64,000 nt of DNA from Treponema sp. (GTDB lineage: Bacteria; Spirochaetota; Spirochaetia; Treponematales; Breznakiellaceae), in the NCBI GenBank assembly GCA_009781635.1, contig WQXU01000003.1:78364-142363 (forward strand), read 5' to 3'. The notes beneath the pieces were generated by a model. The model did not search any database. It saw nothing but the letters and a program-made list of their open reading frames with translations, and was not told the DNA's origin. Position numbers and translations under genes: made by a program. Shown in pieces: positions 18,079 to 27,276 of the stretch; positions within the stretch are counted from its first letter, which is position 1, and every line of letters begins with the position of its first letter.

Positions 18079-18110
18079 AAAAAAAAGCCAGAGCAATGCG
18101 CCCTGGCTTT
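18076..18110. terminator. Bidirectional intrinsic terminator
   Basis: AAAGCCAG (18084-18091) pairs with CTGGCTTT (18103-18110). An A-run at 18077-18086 becomes a U-run for the minus-strand P83/100 transcript; for nifU the 3' U-tract is short (TTTCT). It separates two convergent operons. Confidence 0.85.
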
Positions 18111-18133
18111 CTAAATCATTTTATCTTATTTAA

Positions 18134-19759
18134 TTACCGGACTTCCCTCAAAGTTGCAGGATCCAATAAGAGCGGGGAGCCGTTTGAACGCTGGGTAACA
18201 AGGCGTCCCTGCTGAATTGTTACAGCAGCTTCAGAATGAACCTGAGTTTCCGATTTTGCCTGTAATTCCAGGTTTGTATTAAAGCGGCCAAGGAAATTAT
18301 CACTGCCGTCAGCTATGATTGCATAAAGGTCTGAGCCGTTTACCCATAACAGACTTCCTGTTCTAATATCATCATCACCCTGTTTTGCCATTTCCAGATT
18401 GCCCTGATTTATTTCAACAAGCCGTACCGCTCCCTGGCCTCTGGCTTCACCGGCAATTGCTATTATCCTTCCGCCTGTAAAGGTGACTGTTCTTGTATGA
18501 ACTAAATCCAGGGGAGAGCGCCTTATTTCGCTTCCGTTTGCAGGATTAATGCGGACAACTCTTCCCATTTGTGTCGGGCTTACCCTCTCTATTGTAGTTG
18601 CAAATACTCCGCTTGCATCCTGAACAATGGCTGCCTGCTGATCACGGGCAATCTCCTGGCGCTGCGCCTGGGCTTCATCCGCTTTTTCTTCAGCAAATGT
18701 TTCTAGCCTTTGAGCTTCATCGCGTCTCTGGTCAAGCGCATCTTCGCGTCTTGCCAAATCCTGTTCTGCTTGACTTGCAGCCTGTTCTCTTCTGTCAAGA
18801 TCCCGCTGCAATTGATTTGCATCGCCCTGTGTTATTCTTCCGGCCTGTACAGCTTCTCTGACCTGCTGCCTTTCCTGTACAATCTGTTCTCTTTCCTGAA
18901 CAACCTGGGCTCTTTCTTCTGTTATACGCCTTTCTTCCTGTCTTATTTCCTGGCGTTCTGTCTGCGCCTGCCTGCTTGCCTGATCAGCTTCTCTTTCCAT
19001 GAGGTCTACCATCTGCTGACGCTGCGGAACACCCTGATCATCTTCTCTGCGCATTTCTTCTATTACTCTGCTGTCGGTAATGGTAGATGTATCAATCGTG
19101 CTTAAGCCGCCCTGTCCAAGAGGGATAACCATAAGGGTTCTGCCCGGCCATTCGTCATAACGTATGGAAAGACCTGCTCTTTCCCTGACCAGGTTTTGCA
19201 TAACAAGTGTTTTATAGCGTTCCTGGAAATAATCCCAGTTGCCGCGGTATACGGCATTGTAAACTGTTATATATTCAGCTAACAGAAGGGCGTCACTCGG
19301 GCTGTAGTTATATGCGGATTGCAGATAACCCTGCAGAATAACGCGCAGGTTTCTTACGTGATCAACTCCTGCATCTACGCCAAGGCCGAAAATATCGGCA
19401 TCAAGCTTGCTTCCCTCCTGGCCGGAAACGCAGTGGATTACAAAGTATCTGTTCGCAGCTCCGATCTCAAATCTGTATGAATGAGCTCTTCTTTGCTCGG
19501 CAGTCATGGCTTCCATTGTAGAGGCCATTCCTCTTTCTCTCTCGGCTATTTGCCTTCCTATAACTACGCCGATCTGCCGGATCTCTTCCCTTGTATCTAC
19601 CCTGGCGTGCGGGCCCTCGTAATTGATGAATACAACAGGCGGAAGATCCTGTAATTCATCCCGGTTTACCTGTGCAAAACCGGCGGCAGTAATTCCGATC
19701 AAAATAATTACGGCAATTAATATTTTGTACTGTGATAAAATAAACTTTGGCATTTTCAT
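18134..19759 (-). CDS. P83/100-family spirochaete antigen
   Basis: 541 residues. The family, known from Borrelia (p83/100 antigen) and Treponema, has a conserved N-terminal domain, a long charged central region and a conserved beta-rich end. Here there is a signal peptide (ILIAVIILIGITAAGFAQ), the LPPVVFINYEGPHARVD motif, a coiled coil of Gln/Glu/Arg heptads (about 235-385) and a WD/PQQ-like tail (RRSPLDLVHTRTVTFTGG). The ATG at 19759 is chosen because GGAGG lies 5 bases upstream; an in-frame ATG at 19783 lacks a site. Periplasmic or membrane-associated; biochemical role unknown. Confidence 0.88.
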   Translation of the reverse strand: MKMPKFILSQYKILIAVIILIGITAAGFAQVNRDELQDLPPVVFINYEGPHARVDTREEIRQIGVVIGRQIAERERGMASTMEAMTAEQRRAHSYRFEIGAANRYFVIHCVSGQEGSKLDADIFGLGVDAGVDHVRNLRVILQGYLQSAYNYSPSDALLLAEYITVYNAVYRGNWDYFQERYKTLVMQNLVRERAGLSIRYDEWPGRTLMVIPLGQGGLSTIDTSTITDSRVIEEMRREDDQGVPQRQQMVDLMEREADQASRQAQTERQEIRQEERRITEERAQVVQEREQIVQERQQVREAVQAGRITQGDANQLQRDLDRREQAASQAEQDLARREDALDQRRDEAQRLETFAEEKADEAQAQRQEIARDQQAAIVQDASGVFATTIERVSPTQMGRVVRINPANGSEIRRSPLDLVHTRTVTFTGGRIIAIAGEARGQGAVRLVEINQGNLEMAKQGDDDIRTGSLLWVNGSDLYAIIADGSDNFLGRFNTNLELQAKSETQVHSEAAVTIQQGRLVTQRSNGSPLLLDPATLREVR

Positions 19760-19887
19760 GCATTCCTCCGGATTGTGAGCCAATTATACGCTTGTTAATA
19801 CGGATATGGCTCATCTTATAACTCCTAATTATAGTATATTTTTAATTAATTGGATAGTGAAAAATGTCTTTTTTATTATAAAAATAC

Positions 19888-19916
19888 TTGACATTTCTTT
19901 CCTGCTGTATTACAAT
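19888..19916 (+). promoter_or_regulatory. Promoter of toxin-antitoxin operon, leaderless geometry
   Basis: TTGACA (19888-19893), 17-base spacer, TACAAT (19911-19916), then 7 bases to the ATG at 19924. Near-consensus. Confidence 0.75.
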
Positions 19917-19923
19917 ATGTAAT

Positions 19924-20214
19924 ATGATGAATATGAATACAATTACCAGCCAGAAAGAAGTGATTACAACAGCTAGGCTTCCCAGGGATACAAGAAATAA
20001 GCTTCTTGTTCTTTCCAAAGGAAAGAATATTACCATGTCGCAGGTAATAATACAGGCACTTGATATGTACTATGAAAAAGAAGAAAACGAGCTTGATTCA
20101 TATACCCTCGGTTTGCCTTATTTCGGCAGGTACAGTTCAGGAAAAGGTGATCTTTCAACTGCATATAAAGAGCGTATAAAGGAGAAGCTGCGTGCACAAC
20201 AGAATTCTTATTGA
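19924..20214 (+). CDS. Ribbon-helix-helix antitoxin (VapB-like)
   Basis: 97 residues from the first of three close ATGs (19924, 19927, 19933); upstream in-frame sequence overlaps the promoter. The segment EVITTARLPRDTRNKLLVLSK followed by MSQVIIQALDMYY is a ribbon-helix-helix DNA-binding fold, and the C-terminal tail (FGRYSSGKGDLSTAYKERIKEK) would wrap the toxin. It overlaps the PIN-domain gene by 23 bases. Expected to neutralise the downstream toxin and repress its own promoter. Confidence 0.75.
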   Translation: MMNMNTITSQKEVITTARLPRDTRNKLLVLSKGKNITMSQVIIQALDMYYEKEENELDSYTLGLPYFGRYSSGKGDLSTAYKERIKEKLRAQQNSY

Positions 20215-20608
20215 TTCAGGCCCTTTAATTGCGTTGTTTGACTCTGATGACAATTACCACAGGAGAATGAAGGGTTTTCTGAAAGAACATTTATACCGGT
20301 TTATAAGCACATTGGCAGTTTTTACGGAAGTATCTCATATGCTGGATTTTAGCGTTAATGCCCAAAAGGATTTTTATGAATGGGCAATGATTAATGGAGT
20401 AATTATAAGCGATATTAATCAGCATGATTTACCCCGCATTACAGAACTGACAAATAAATATTCGGATTTACCCATGGATTTTGCCGATGCCACCCTGGTT
20501 ATTACAGCCGAGAAAACCGGAATAAAGGAAATAATAAGCCTTGATAAGGATTTTAATATTTACAGGCTTCCCGGCAGGGAACAAATCCGCAATGTGTATA
20601 AAAATTAA
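20192..20608 (+). CDS. PIN-domain toxin (VapC-like ribonuclease)
   Basis: 138 residues. PIN acidic residues are visible: D8 (ILIDSGPLIAL), E46 (VFTEVSHML), D96 and D99 (MDFADATLV), the metal-binding quartet of VapC endoribonucleases. The start is GTG at 20192, with GGAG upstream inside the antitoxin gene, so the pair is translationally coupled. The order RHH antitoxin then PIN toxin is classical for VapBC. The 3' end overlaps the convergent PQQ/HEAT gene by 4 bases. Confidence 0.82.
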   Translation: MHNRILIDSGPLIALFDSDDNYHRRMKGFLKEHLYRFISTLAVFTEVSHMLDFSVNAQKDFYEWAMINGVIISDINQHDLPRITELTNKYSDLPMDFADATLVITAEKTGIKEIISLDKDFNIYRLPGREQIRNVYKN

Positions 20609-22290
20609 CGCAGGGAAACAAGCTCGGCATTTGCCTGTCTTCTTGTCAATGGCGGCTGATTTGCGGCTGCAAGTAAATGAAGTATTCTTATACCTGTTTC
20701 GCTAAGAGGGGGACCTGAGAAACGGCAGAGAGCTCCTGTTGCCGAAGCAATTGCTGTTAATACACTTTCGTCCCTTATATTGTTTTGAAGTATTGAATGA
20801 TGAAATGTCTGTATTGCAATACCCTGGGGATCTACGCCAATATCTCCAATTGCATTTATGGCCGCTCCCCTAATGATTGGTTCATTATCCCTGCGGAATA
20901 TATTAATTAACCAGGGAACAGTTTCCTGAGAGCCGATTTTTCCAAGCAGACTCAGAGCGGCAAGCCGGAATTGCAGCGGGTGTCGCCCTGAAGACAATAA
21001 CAATAAAAATGATGTCCAGTCAGGTTCGTTAGCGCCGACATCTCCTGCATTTACAGAGGCGCCTATCATTTCCAGTTTTTCTCTTGTTTCATCCTGAGTA
21101 AGCGGGATATTTAACGCGCCCGGAATCTGCGGACGCCCCATCCCGTAGGCGCCGTCGGGAACAGGTCCAAAAAGATTATTCCTCTCCGGAAGAACTCGAT
21201 CCTCAACTTTATACGCATAGAGGATCCAGTCTCTTCCGCCTGAATACAGTACGCCGTCATTTCCAAATGCAGGCACAGAAGCTGCATTCTGAAGATATTT
21301 AAACCATAATCTTCTGCCTGTATATGAAAAACCTGTAGCGCCGTTTCTGCTAAGGATATATATTCCCCTGTCATCAAAAAGCATTTCTACTTCCAAATCC
21401 GGTCTGCCTCTGTTATTTATCATTTCTCTTATGTGACTGTCGCCTGTCCAGATTATTTTTCTTTCATCCAATGATAAAAATGTTACCCGCCCGTCGTTTT
21501 TGGTAATTGCAATATTGTTCCCCCTGCCGGCTGCCGCAAGCGGGGATGCCGGAAGCCGCGGCATCATGGCAGAGGGTCCGCCGCTTTGCGCCGGCAAATA
21601 CCATTCATCGGCAAGGCCCAGTATTTCTATTGCTCCGTCCTCATATAAAACAGTTACCCTGTTATTATCCGTAGAAATTAAAACAGCAGGTTTATTGGAA
21701 AGCATCCATACATGGGTATTTCCAAAAGGATCGATGCGTATAACTTCGTTGTTGTTAAGAGCAAATATTATCCCTCCGTTTAAATCAAGTTTTGGAGCGA
21801 TTAAAATGGGCGCTTCCAAAGGCCTTGCCCACATAAGAGTTCCCGATGCTGTGTAGCAGTATATCTTGCTGCTTGCAGGAACAAATAATCTGCCGTCCCA
21901 GCCTGTAACTACTCTTGCGCTCAAAGGAGCTTCGAAATTTCTGCGCCATAATTCTCTTCCTGCGCGGTTAACTGCAATTAATGTGCCGTCTGTTCTTGCA
22001 AAATACGATGTTCCTTCCCGTGATCGCGTAACATAGGGACTTATCCTGCCTCTTGCCGAATAACTCCACATGGGAGTTCCGGCTGTAGAGTAGGCTCTGA
22101 TATTTCCTCCGTCAAGCGCGACAACGGCGGATTGCGCCTGAACAGAGGGCAGCGATAAAACAGCTCCCCCCAGAGCCTGCCGCCAGAATGGATCGCTTGT
22201 TATAAGGCCCTGTTCACGGACTGCGCTTTGAGAAAAAGCGGGAACTGCAGCAAGAAGCAGAAAGGCGTATTTTAACAGGAAAAATCTCAT
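20605..22290 (-). CDS. Secreted PQQ-like beta-propeller protein with C-terminal HEAT repeats
   Basis: 561 residues from the ATG at 22290, which opens a clean signal peptide (RFFLLKYAFLLLAAVPAFSQ); in-frame codons further upstream overlap rlmD. Residues about 60-380 are repeated blades of the PQQ/WD type (VVALDGGNIRAYSTAGTPMWSY, LIAVNRAGRELWRRNF, IYCYTASGTLMWARPL). Residues about 430-540 hold HEAT-like repeats (AALSLLGKIGSQETVPWLINIFRRD, AAINAIGDIGVDPQG). Possibly a periplasmic scaffold similar to BamB-like propellers, but that is analogy only. TATACT ends 7 bases before the ATG on the minus strand. Confidence 0.75.
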   Translation of the reverse strand: MRFFLLKYAFLLLAAVPAFSQSAVREQGLITSDPFWRQALGGAVLSLPSVQAQSAVVALDGGNIRAYSTAGTPMWSYSARGRISPYVTRSREGTSYFARTDGTLIAVNRAGRELWRRNFEAPLSARVVTGWDGRLFVPASSKIYCYTASGTLMWARPLEAPILIAPKLDLNGGIIFALNNNEVIRIDPFGNTHVWMLSNKPAVLISTDNNRVTVLYEDGAIEILGLADEWYLPAQSGGPSAMMPRLPASPLAAAGRGNNIAITKNDGRVTFLSLDERKIIWTGDSHIREMINNRGRPDLEVEMLFDDRGIYILSRNGATGFSYTGRRLWFKYLQNAASVPAFGNDGVLYSGGRDWILYAYKVEDRVLPERNNLFGPVPDGAYGMGRPQIPGALNIPLTQDETREKLEMIGASVNAGDVGANEPDWTSFLLLLSSGRHPLQFRLAALSLLGKIGSQETVPWLINIFRRDNEPIIRGAAINAIGDIGVDPQGIAIQTFHHSILQNNIRDESVLTAIASATGALCRFSGPPLSETGIRILHLLAAANQPPLTRRQANAELVSLR

Positions 22291-22297
22291 TAATATC

Positions 22298-22305
22298 AGT
22301 ATAAT
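22298..22305. promoter_or_regulatory. Overlapping divergent -10 boxes (PQQ protein / rlmD)
   Basis: TATAAT on the plus strand (22300-22305) is 7 bases before the rlmD ATG; TATACT on the minus strand (22303-22298) is 7 bases before the opposite ATG. The gap between start codons is only 22 bases. The -35 matches are poor. Confidence 0.45.
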
Positions 22306-22312
22306 ACATTTT

Positions 22313-23500
22313 ATGGTTGTTGGTGATATCTGCAGATTGAAACTTGAAAGCATAGCAGCAGGCGCAGATGCGTTTGGCCGCTTTGAAGGAAAACCATTTT
22401 TTGTTGAGGGCGGCGCGCCGGATGAAACAGTTGTCTGCCGTATTACAGAAAACAAAGACACCTGGGTGAGAGCAGAATTACTGGAAATCCTTGAGCCGTC
22501 TTCTGTGCGTGTGGAAAGTAAATGCGCTTTTTACGGCATGTGCGGCGGCTGCAATCTTCAGCATATTGATTATAATGCCCAGCTTAAAATAAAAGCTTCC
22601 ATATTAGAGGAATCATTTTTACGAATCGGCGGAATAAAGATTCCGCAGCCGGATATTACGCCGAATTTGAATGATGAAAATTGGTCCGGCTGGGAATACC
22701 GTAACAGGATGCAGTTTCATTGTTTAAGGCAAAGAGCAAAGGGGGAGACTTGCGGCTTTGGTTTTAAAGGACGCGCCAACAAAGATATAATCGCTGTTTC
22801 TGACTGCCCGGTTGCAGTGCCGCCGATTAGGGAACTTCTTTGCAGGAGAGGGAAGGGGCTTTTGCTGCCGCCAGAAAAAGACCGTTTTACTGTTTTTGCA
22901 AAAGACGATGTTTTCCTAAATGAGGGAGGACAGCAAACAGGAAGAATAAAGCTTCTGGGAAAGGAAATATTGCTTGATGCAGGTTTATTTTTCCAGAGCA
23001 ATTGTTATATGCTGGAAAAATTGATTCTGGAACTTCAAAAAATTGCAGGCGCAGCAGATCGCAATTTGCCTATGGCCGACCTTTACTGCGGTGTTGGAAC
23101 ATTTGCCGTCTTTCTTGCCGGCATGTTCCCAAAGATTGTTCTTGCAGAAGAGAATAAAAAAGCAATAAACCTTGCGCGGGAAAACCTAAAAGGCATAAAC
23201 GCCGGGTATTTTGCATTACGTGATACGGACTGGCTGAAAAATCAGGGCTTGGGAATCAGCGAAAAGGCATTTGGCTTTATAATAGCAGATCCTCCAAGAT
23301 CGGGGCTTTCTTCGGGACTTGCATCATCGCTGGCAGAAAATGGGCCGCCTCTTTTTGCATATGTCTCCTGCGATGCAGCTTCCCTTGCGCGGGATGCCAA
23401 AATACTGACAGGCGGCTGTTATAAATTGAAAGAACTTAAACTTTTTGATTTTTACCCTCAGACAGCGCATATAGAAAGCCTTGCCGTATTTGAAAGGTGA
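22313..23500 (+). CDS. rlmD: 23S rRNA m5U methyltransferase (RlmD/RumA family)
   Basis: 395 residues. The order is a TRAM RNA-binding domain, a 4Fe-4S cluster motif (CAFYGMCGGCNLQH plus a later Cys), then a Rossmann SAM domain: MADLYCGVGTFAVFLA, IIADPPRSGLS and YVSCDAASLARD, whose Cys is the covalent catalytic nucleophile. This places it in the RumA/TrmA family; the Fe-S cluster favours RlmD-type 23S rRNA substrates (U1939), though spirochaete members could be dual-specific. No ribosome site; the ATG is 7 bases from TATAAT. Confidence 0.88.
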   Translation: MVVGDICRLKLESIAAGADAFGRFEGKPFFVEGGAPDETVVCRITENKDTWVRAELLEILEPSSVRVESKCAFYGMCGGCNLQHIDYNAQLKIKASILEESFLRIGGIKIPQPDITPNLNDENWSGWEYRNRMQFHCLRQRAKGETCGFGFKGRANKDIIAVSDCPVAVPPIRELLCRRGKGLLLPPEKDRFTVFAKDDVFLNEGGQQTGRIKLLGKEILLDAGLFFQSNCYMLEKLILELQKIAGAADRNLPMADLYCGVGTFAVFLAGMFPKIVLAEENKKAINLARENLKGINAGYFALRDTDWLKNQGLGISEKAFGFIIADPPRSGLSSGLASSLAENGPPLFAYVSCDAASLARDAKILTGGCYKLKELKLFDFYPQTAHIESLAVFER

Positions 23501-23501
23501 G

Positions 23502-23530
23502 TTGCCACAATCCTTTAAAGCCGATACAAT
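23502..23530 (+). promoter_or_regulatory. Promoter of lysophospholipase-pcnB operon, leaderless geometry
   Basis: TTGCCA (23502-23507), 17-base spacer, TACAAT (23525-23530), then 6 bases to the ATG at 23537. Confidence 0.65.
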
Positions 23531-23536
23531 GGAAGC

Positions 23537-24484
23537 ATGGTTCAGAATGAATCCTATTTTGAAAGCCACGATGGTACAAGGCTTTATTTGTACCGCTGGT
23601 TACCGGCCGCAGAGCCAAAGGCTGTACTCCATATTGTACATGGAATGGCTGAGCATGCATCACGTTACAGGCTTCTTGCAGAAAAACTTACAGAAGCTGG
23701 AATTGAGGTTTGGGCTGCGGATCAGCGCGGTCATGGTAAAACCGCAAATCCTGATATAAACGGCCCTGACAGGGGAGGGCTCTTGGGGCACTGTGCTGAC
23801 GGAAACGGCTTCACGCGCGTTACAGCAGATCTTCATAACCTGAATGCGGAAATTCATAAAATAAAACCCGGTGTTCCCTTATTTTTACTTGGACATTCCT
23901 GGGGTTCGTTTATAGTTCAAAATTACATGGTTTACACAGACGATATAAAAATAAAGGGCTGCATTCTTTCCGGAACCAAGGGGCCGGGTGATTTTATGGT
24001 AAAGGCAGGCGTTCCGTTTATGACATTGCTTGCTGCGCTTAAGGGGCAAAGAAAGGGCTCCCGGATCGCCAAGTCAATTGCAGACGGGCCTTACAATAAA
24101 CCATTTAAACCCAACCGCACGGCATTTGACTGGTTATGCCGTGATGATGCAGTAGTTGATAAATATGTTTTAGATCCCCTGTGCGGATTCCTTTGCTCTT
24201 CCGGTTTTTACAGGGACTTGGCCAAATTGCTGTATAATATCCACCGCGCAGAGGCAATGGGAAGAATAAACAAATCTCTGTCTGTGTATGTTTTTTCCGG
24301 AAGCGCCGATCCTGTAGGCGATATGGGCAAGAGCCCAACCGCTCTTGTAAATGAATACCGGAATTTGGGAATAAATGATCTTGAGTTTGTGCTGTATCCC
24401 GGCGCCAGGCACGAAATATTAAATGAAACCAATCGTGAAGAAGTAATAGACAATCTTCTTTCATGGATAAACAAACGCTGTTAA
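23537..24484 (+). CDS. Alpha/beta hydrolase, monoacylglycerol lipase / lysophospholipase type
   Basis: 315 residues of the serine aminopeptidase S33 / PldB group. The nucleophile elbow is GHSWGS, with the signature VHGMAEHASRY before it and ADQRGHGKT between. The triad acid is probably the Asp in SGSADPVGDMG and the His is in GARHEILNE. No signal peptide, so it is cytoplasmic. Expected to hydrolyse monoacylglycerols or lysophospholipids. Its stop codon shares a base with the pcnB start (TAATG), so the two are coupled. Confidence 0.85.
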   Translation: MVQNESYFESHDGTRLYLYRWLPAAEPKAVLHIVHGMAEHASRYRLLAEKLTEAGIEVWAADQRGHGKTANPDINGPDRGGLLGHCADGNGFTRVTADLHNLNAEIHKIKPGVPLFLLGHSWGSFIVQNYMVYTDDIKIKGCILSGTKGPGDFMVKAGVPFMTLLAALKGQRKGSRIAKSIADGPYNKPFKPNRTAFDWLCRDDAVVDKYVLDPLCGFLCSSGFYRDLAKLLYNIHRAEAMGRINKSLSVYVFSGSADPVGDMGKSPTALVNEYRNLGINDLEFVLYPGARHEILNETNREEVIDNLLSWINKRC

Positions 24485-25635
24485 TGAGATACAGATATTC
24501 TGCAGGGCCTAACGGCAAGCCTGAAAAAAAAGCCGTTATTTATACCTGCGATGAACATGGCATTAATTTTAACGATGTAGATAATGAAGCAATCAGCATT
24601 ATAAGAAAGTTAAAAGGCGCAGGCTTTGATACGTACATTGTAGGAGGGGCGGTTCGCGATCTTATACTCGGAAAAAAACCAAAAGACTTTGACATTGTAA
24701 GCGCCGCAAGCCCTGCAAGGATAAAAAAAATCTTCCGCAATTCAAGAATCATCGGGCGGCGTTTTCGTCTTGTGCATGTTTATTTCGGACAGCGTGTTTT
24801 TGAAGTTGCCACTTTCCGTTCATTAAAAGACGGGCATACAAGCAATACTTTCGGCACAATAGATGAGGATGTGCTGCGCCGCGATTTTACATTGAATGCC
24901 CTTTTATATGATCCTGAACAGCAGATAGTTATAGATTATGTCGGCGGCATGAATGACATCAGAAAAAAACAGATTAAACAGATCATAAATCTTTCAGAAA
25001 TTTTTACAGATGATCCTGTTAGAATGATCCGCGCTGCAAAGTATGCCGCAATTTGCGGTTTTTCCATTCCCTTAAACCTCAAAATGAAGATAGCAAGCCA
25101 GTCAAGCCTGCTTTCATCAATCTCTCCTTCCCGGCTTACAGAAGAAATATTTAAAATCATCAATTCGGAAAAAGCAGCCGTTATCGTAGATTTACTGGAT
25201 AAAATGGGATTGTACTATTATTTGCAGCCGCAGGCATCAGAGCTTATGCGCAGGAATGCAGCTTATAGAAAAAATTACCTTCAAAGCATGGCGGATATTA
25301 AGGGAGCGGATGACATGCGGGGAAAAGCTCTGGGCGCTCTTTTCTGCGATTATCTTGAAAGCACAGCGGAATGGAAACCGGGACCTACTGAAAATTACAG
25401 GGAAATTTGCAAGAGCGCAAGGAATTTTGTTCTTCCCATGAATCCGCCGCGTTTTGAAATGGAATACGCGGTTAAAAAATTTCTTGCATCTCACGGCATA
25501 ACAATTAAGCGCTCATTTTTACAGTCAAAACCCAAGGGTACGGCTGAAGGCGATACTCCATCAGCTGCCGCTGTTAAACGAAAGAGGCGGAGAAAACGCG
25601 GCAGGAAAGATTCCGGCGAAAATAAAACAAATTAG
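24484..25635 (+). CDS. pcnB: Poly(A) polymerase / tRNA nucleotidyltransferase-family protein
   Basis: 383 residues from the ATG at 24484, which overlaps the preceding stop; an ATG at 24463 lies further inside the hydrolase gene and is less likely. The class II nucleotidyltransferase core is YIVGGAVRDLILGKKPKDFDIVS, followed by RRRF-type RNA contacts, DEDVLRRDFTLNALLYD and the DDPVRMIRAAKYAA helix. There is no HD domain, and the C-terminus is a very basic tail (KRKRRRKRGRK), as in PcnB-type poly(A) polymerases. A second family member with an HD domain lies at 30771-32153 and is the better candidate for the CCA-adding enzyme. Confidence 0.85.
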   Translation: MRYRYSAGPNGKPEKKAVIYTCDEHGINFNDVDNEAISIIRKLKGAGFDTYIVGGAVRDLILGKKPKDFDIVSAASPARIKKIFRNSRIIGRRFRLVHVYFGQRVFEVATFRSLKDGHTSNTFGTIDEDVLRRDFTLNALLYDPEQQIVIDYVGGMNDIRKKQIKQIINLSEIFTDDPVRMIRAAKYAAICGFSIPLNLKMKIASQSSLLSSISPSRLTEEIFKIINSEKAAVIVDLLDKMGLYYYLQPQASELMRRNAAYRKNYLQSMADIKGADDMRGKALGALFCDYLESTAEWKPGPTENYREICKSARNFVLPMNPPRFEMEYAVKKFLASHGITIKRSFLQSKPKGTAEGDTPSAAAVKRKRRRKRGRKDSGENKTN

Positions 25636-26546
25636 TGTCCCTGACTGGAAATTTTATCAATAATTATATTGACTTCTTCTATTAATATGCCTGTATAGCG
25701 TTCGATATTGTCAATTACAAACTGCTGCAGTTCGTGAATGTTTCCGCCAAGCTGAGTGCCGTAGGGAACATCAATTGTTATAACAAGGCGGTACCCCATA
25801 TCGGCATCTTTGACAAGGATTTTTTTTATTTTTATGTCTTTGTTATACTCATCAACGCAATGGGTTACAAGCTGAATTAAAGCGGATTCTGAAATTACCA
25901 CCCTGCCGTGTTTTGAGTACTCAGGCCTTACAAGCGATTTTTCATGCATGGTGGGGACAGGGCCGATGCCGGAAGGAATGCCTGCAGTACCGGCAGAACG
26001 ATGGCCTCTTAAAAGTTTTCCCGGAGCCATGCGCTGTTTAAAAATCATGATTGCATCGTAGAAAATATTGGGGTAATTTCTTTTTATTTCGATTGACGGC
26101 ACCGGAATTACATGCTTGCCTTCTATGCGCCTTGTTCTTATGGCCTTGTCAATTTCTTCCTGCGAAGCAATATCTTCTATTTTAATTATTTTTGAAGGAG
26201 GGGGAAGCTGAAGACGCGCAGCTATTTTATTCACCATCTTTTCCGATGTTCCCAAAAGCAGAATACGCTTGTACTTTTCGTTCTGCAGCCTGCGCGCAAC
26301 TTCGTCCCTGTGTGATTTTTCATCAAACAGGGCAACCTTGACAGCGGCCATAAATGTCTTTTCTTTTTTTGCCGAATGCCCGGCCAATATACGGTTGTTC
26401 CTTATTAAAAGGCCGTCATCTATTATAAAATCAACCCTGTATTTAAGAGATACTATCTTTGCATGGAAACTTTTTCCGGTACCGCTTTCACCTACAAGAG
26501 CGAAGACCTTTTTTCGTTTAAAAAGATACTGGAGATTAAAAAGCAT
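25632..26546 (-). CDS. P-loop NTPase fused to Asp23/Gls24-like domain
   Basis: 304 residues. The N-terminal half begins with a P-loop (FALVGESGTGKSFHA, about 16-30) and has a kinase-like body (DFIIDDGLLIRNNRI). The C-terminal 100 residues (GRVVISESALIQLVTHCVDEY, VTIDVPYGTQLGGNIHELQQFV, GILIEEVNIIIDKI) have the pattern of the Asp23/Gls24 (DUF322) family, envelope-stress proteins of Firmicutes. I know no described protein with this fusion. GGAG precedes the ATG. It is the third gene of an operon with a HEAT protein and a lipoprotein, and its 3' end overlaps pcnB by 4 bases. Confidence 0.7.
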   Translation of the reverse strand: MLFNLQYLFKRKKVFALVGESGTGKSFHAKIVSLKYRVDFIIDDGLLIRNNRILAGHSAKKEKTFMAAVKVALFDEKSHRDEVARRLQNEKYKRILLLGTSEKMVNKIAARLQLPPPSKIIKIEDIASQEEIDKAIRTRRIEGKHVIPVPSIEIKRNYPNIFYDAIMIFKQRMAPGKLLRGHRSAGTAGIPSGIGPVPTMHEKSLVRPEYSKHGRVVISESALIQLVTHCVDEYNKDIKIKKILVKDADMGYRLVITIDVPYGTQLGGNIHELQQFVIDNIERYTGILIEEVNIIIDKISSQGH

Positions 26547-26564
26547 CGATCTCCGCTTGGGTAT

Positions 26565-27266
26565 TTAGTTACCGTAAGTACGCAATTCGGCCAACAACTG
26601 CCTTGCACGTTCCTTCACCGGAGTAACATAATGTCCTTCCGATATTTGAACAAGAGTCCTGATTACCTCGGGTGAATTAATGCCGTTATTTTCTCTTGCA
26701 ATCCTTTCAAATGCATGTATGGCAGCAACTGCCATTACGTTATCGGGATTACTGCGGGTATATCTGTCCACTACCCACGAAATAGCTTTGACAGTTTCAT
26801 TATTATCATTTCTTCCGATATCACCCAGGGATTTAATCGCTTCCTGAATGACGGCAGGTTCATTTTCATATTCCAGAATCTCTATAAGGGATTTTCTTGC
26901 TTCCTCTGTGCCTATCTGCCCCAGATACCTTGCCGACTGCCGTCTGACATCGGGGAAATTATTGACAAGCCGGCCGCTTTCCCTGGCCAATGATCTTCTG
27001 CCCTCTCTGGAAAGATACTCCAGTGTCTGGCGGATTTCATCGTTTGTATTCCCGCGCTCAATGGCATCCCTTATATAGTCAAGGGCAATCAATTTCTGTT
27101 CTCTGGTGTGCGCCCTTGCTGTCTCTCTTATAATCATTATTTCTATTGATTCCTGCAGGTAGGATTCCTCAACTGTCATTTCCCTTCTGCCTGTTTGCGC
27201 GGCCGCAGTCGCTGCAATAACTAAAACAGCAATGACCAGAATGGAAAAACGTTTGAATGAAAACAT
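26565..27266 (-). CDS. Secreted HEAT-repeat protein
   Basis: 233 residues with a signal peptide (FSILVIAVLVIAATAAAQ). The mature part is all-helical with at least three HEAT/PBS-like repeats (VRRQSARYLGQIGTEEARKSL, AVIQEAIKSLGDIGRND, VMAVAAIHAFERIARENNG). AAGGAGA lies before the ATG. Periplasmic scaffold is the likely role; no partner is known. Middle gene of a three-gene operon, 10 bases after the lipoprotein gene. Confidence 0.75.
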   Translation of the reverse strand: MFSFKRFSILVIAVLVIAATAAAQTGRREMTVEESYLQESIEIMIIRETARAHTREQKLIALDYIRDAIERGNTNDEIRQTLEYLSREGRRSLARESGRLVNNFPDVRRQSARYLGQIGTEEARKSLIEILEYENEPAVIQEAIKSLGDIGRNDNNETVKAISWVVDRYTRSNPDNVMAVAAIHAFERIARENNGINSPEVIRTLVQISEGHYVTPVKERARQLLAELRTYGN

Positions 27267-27276
27267 AATATTCTCC

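Noticed and set aside
21500..21856. Plus-strand open frame inside the PQQ/HEAT gene
   Set aside because: No ribosome site or recognisable domain; it is antisense to propeller blades with consistent codon use on the minus strand.
22291..22461. N-terminal extension of the PQQ/HEAT protein
   Set aside because: It overlaps the start of rlmD and precedes a clean signal peptide beginning at 22290.
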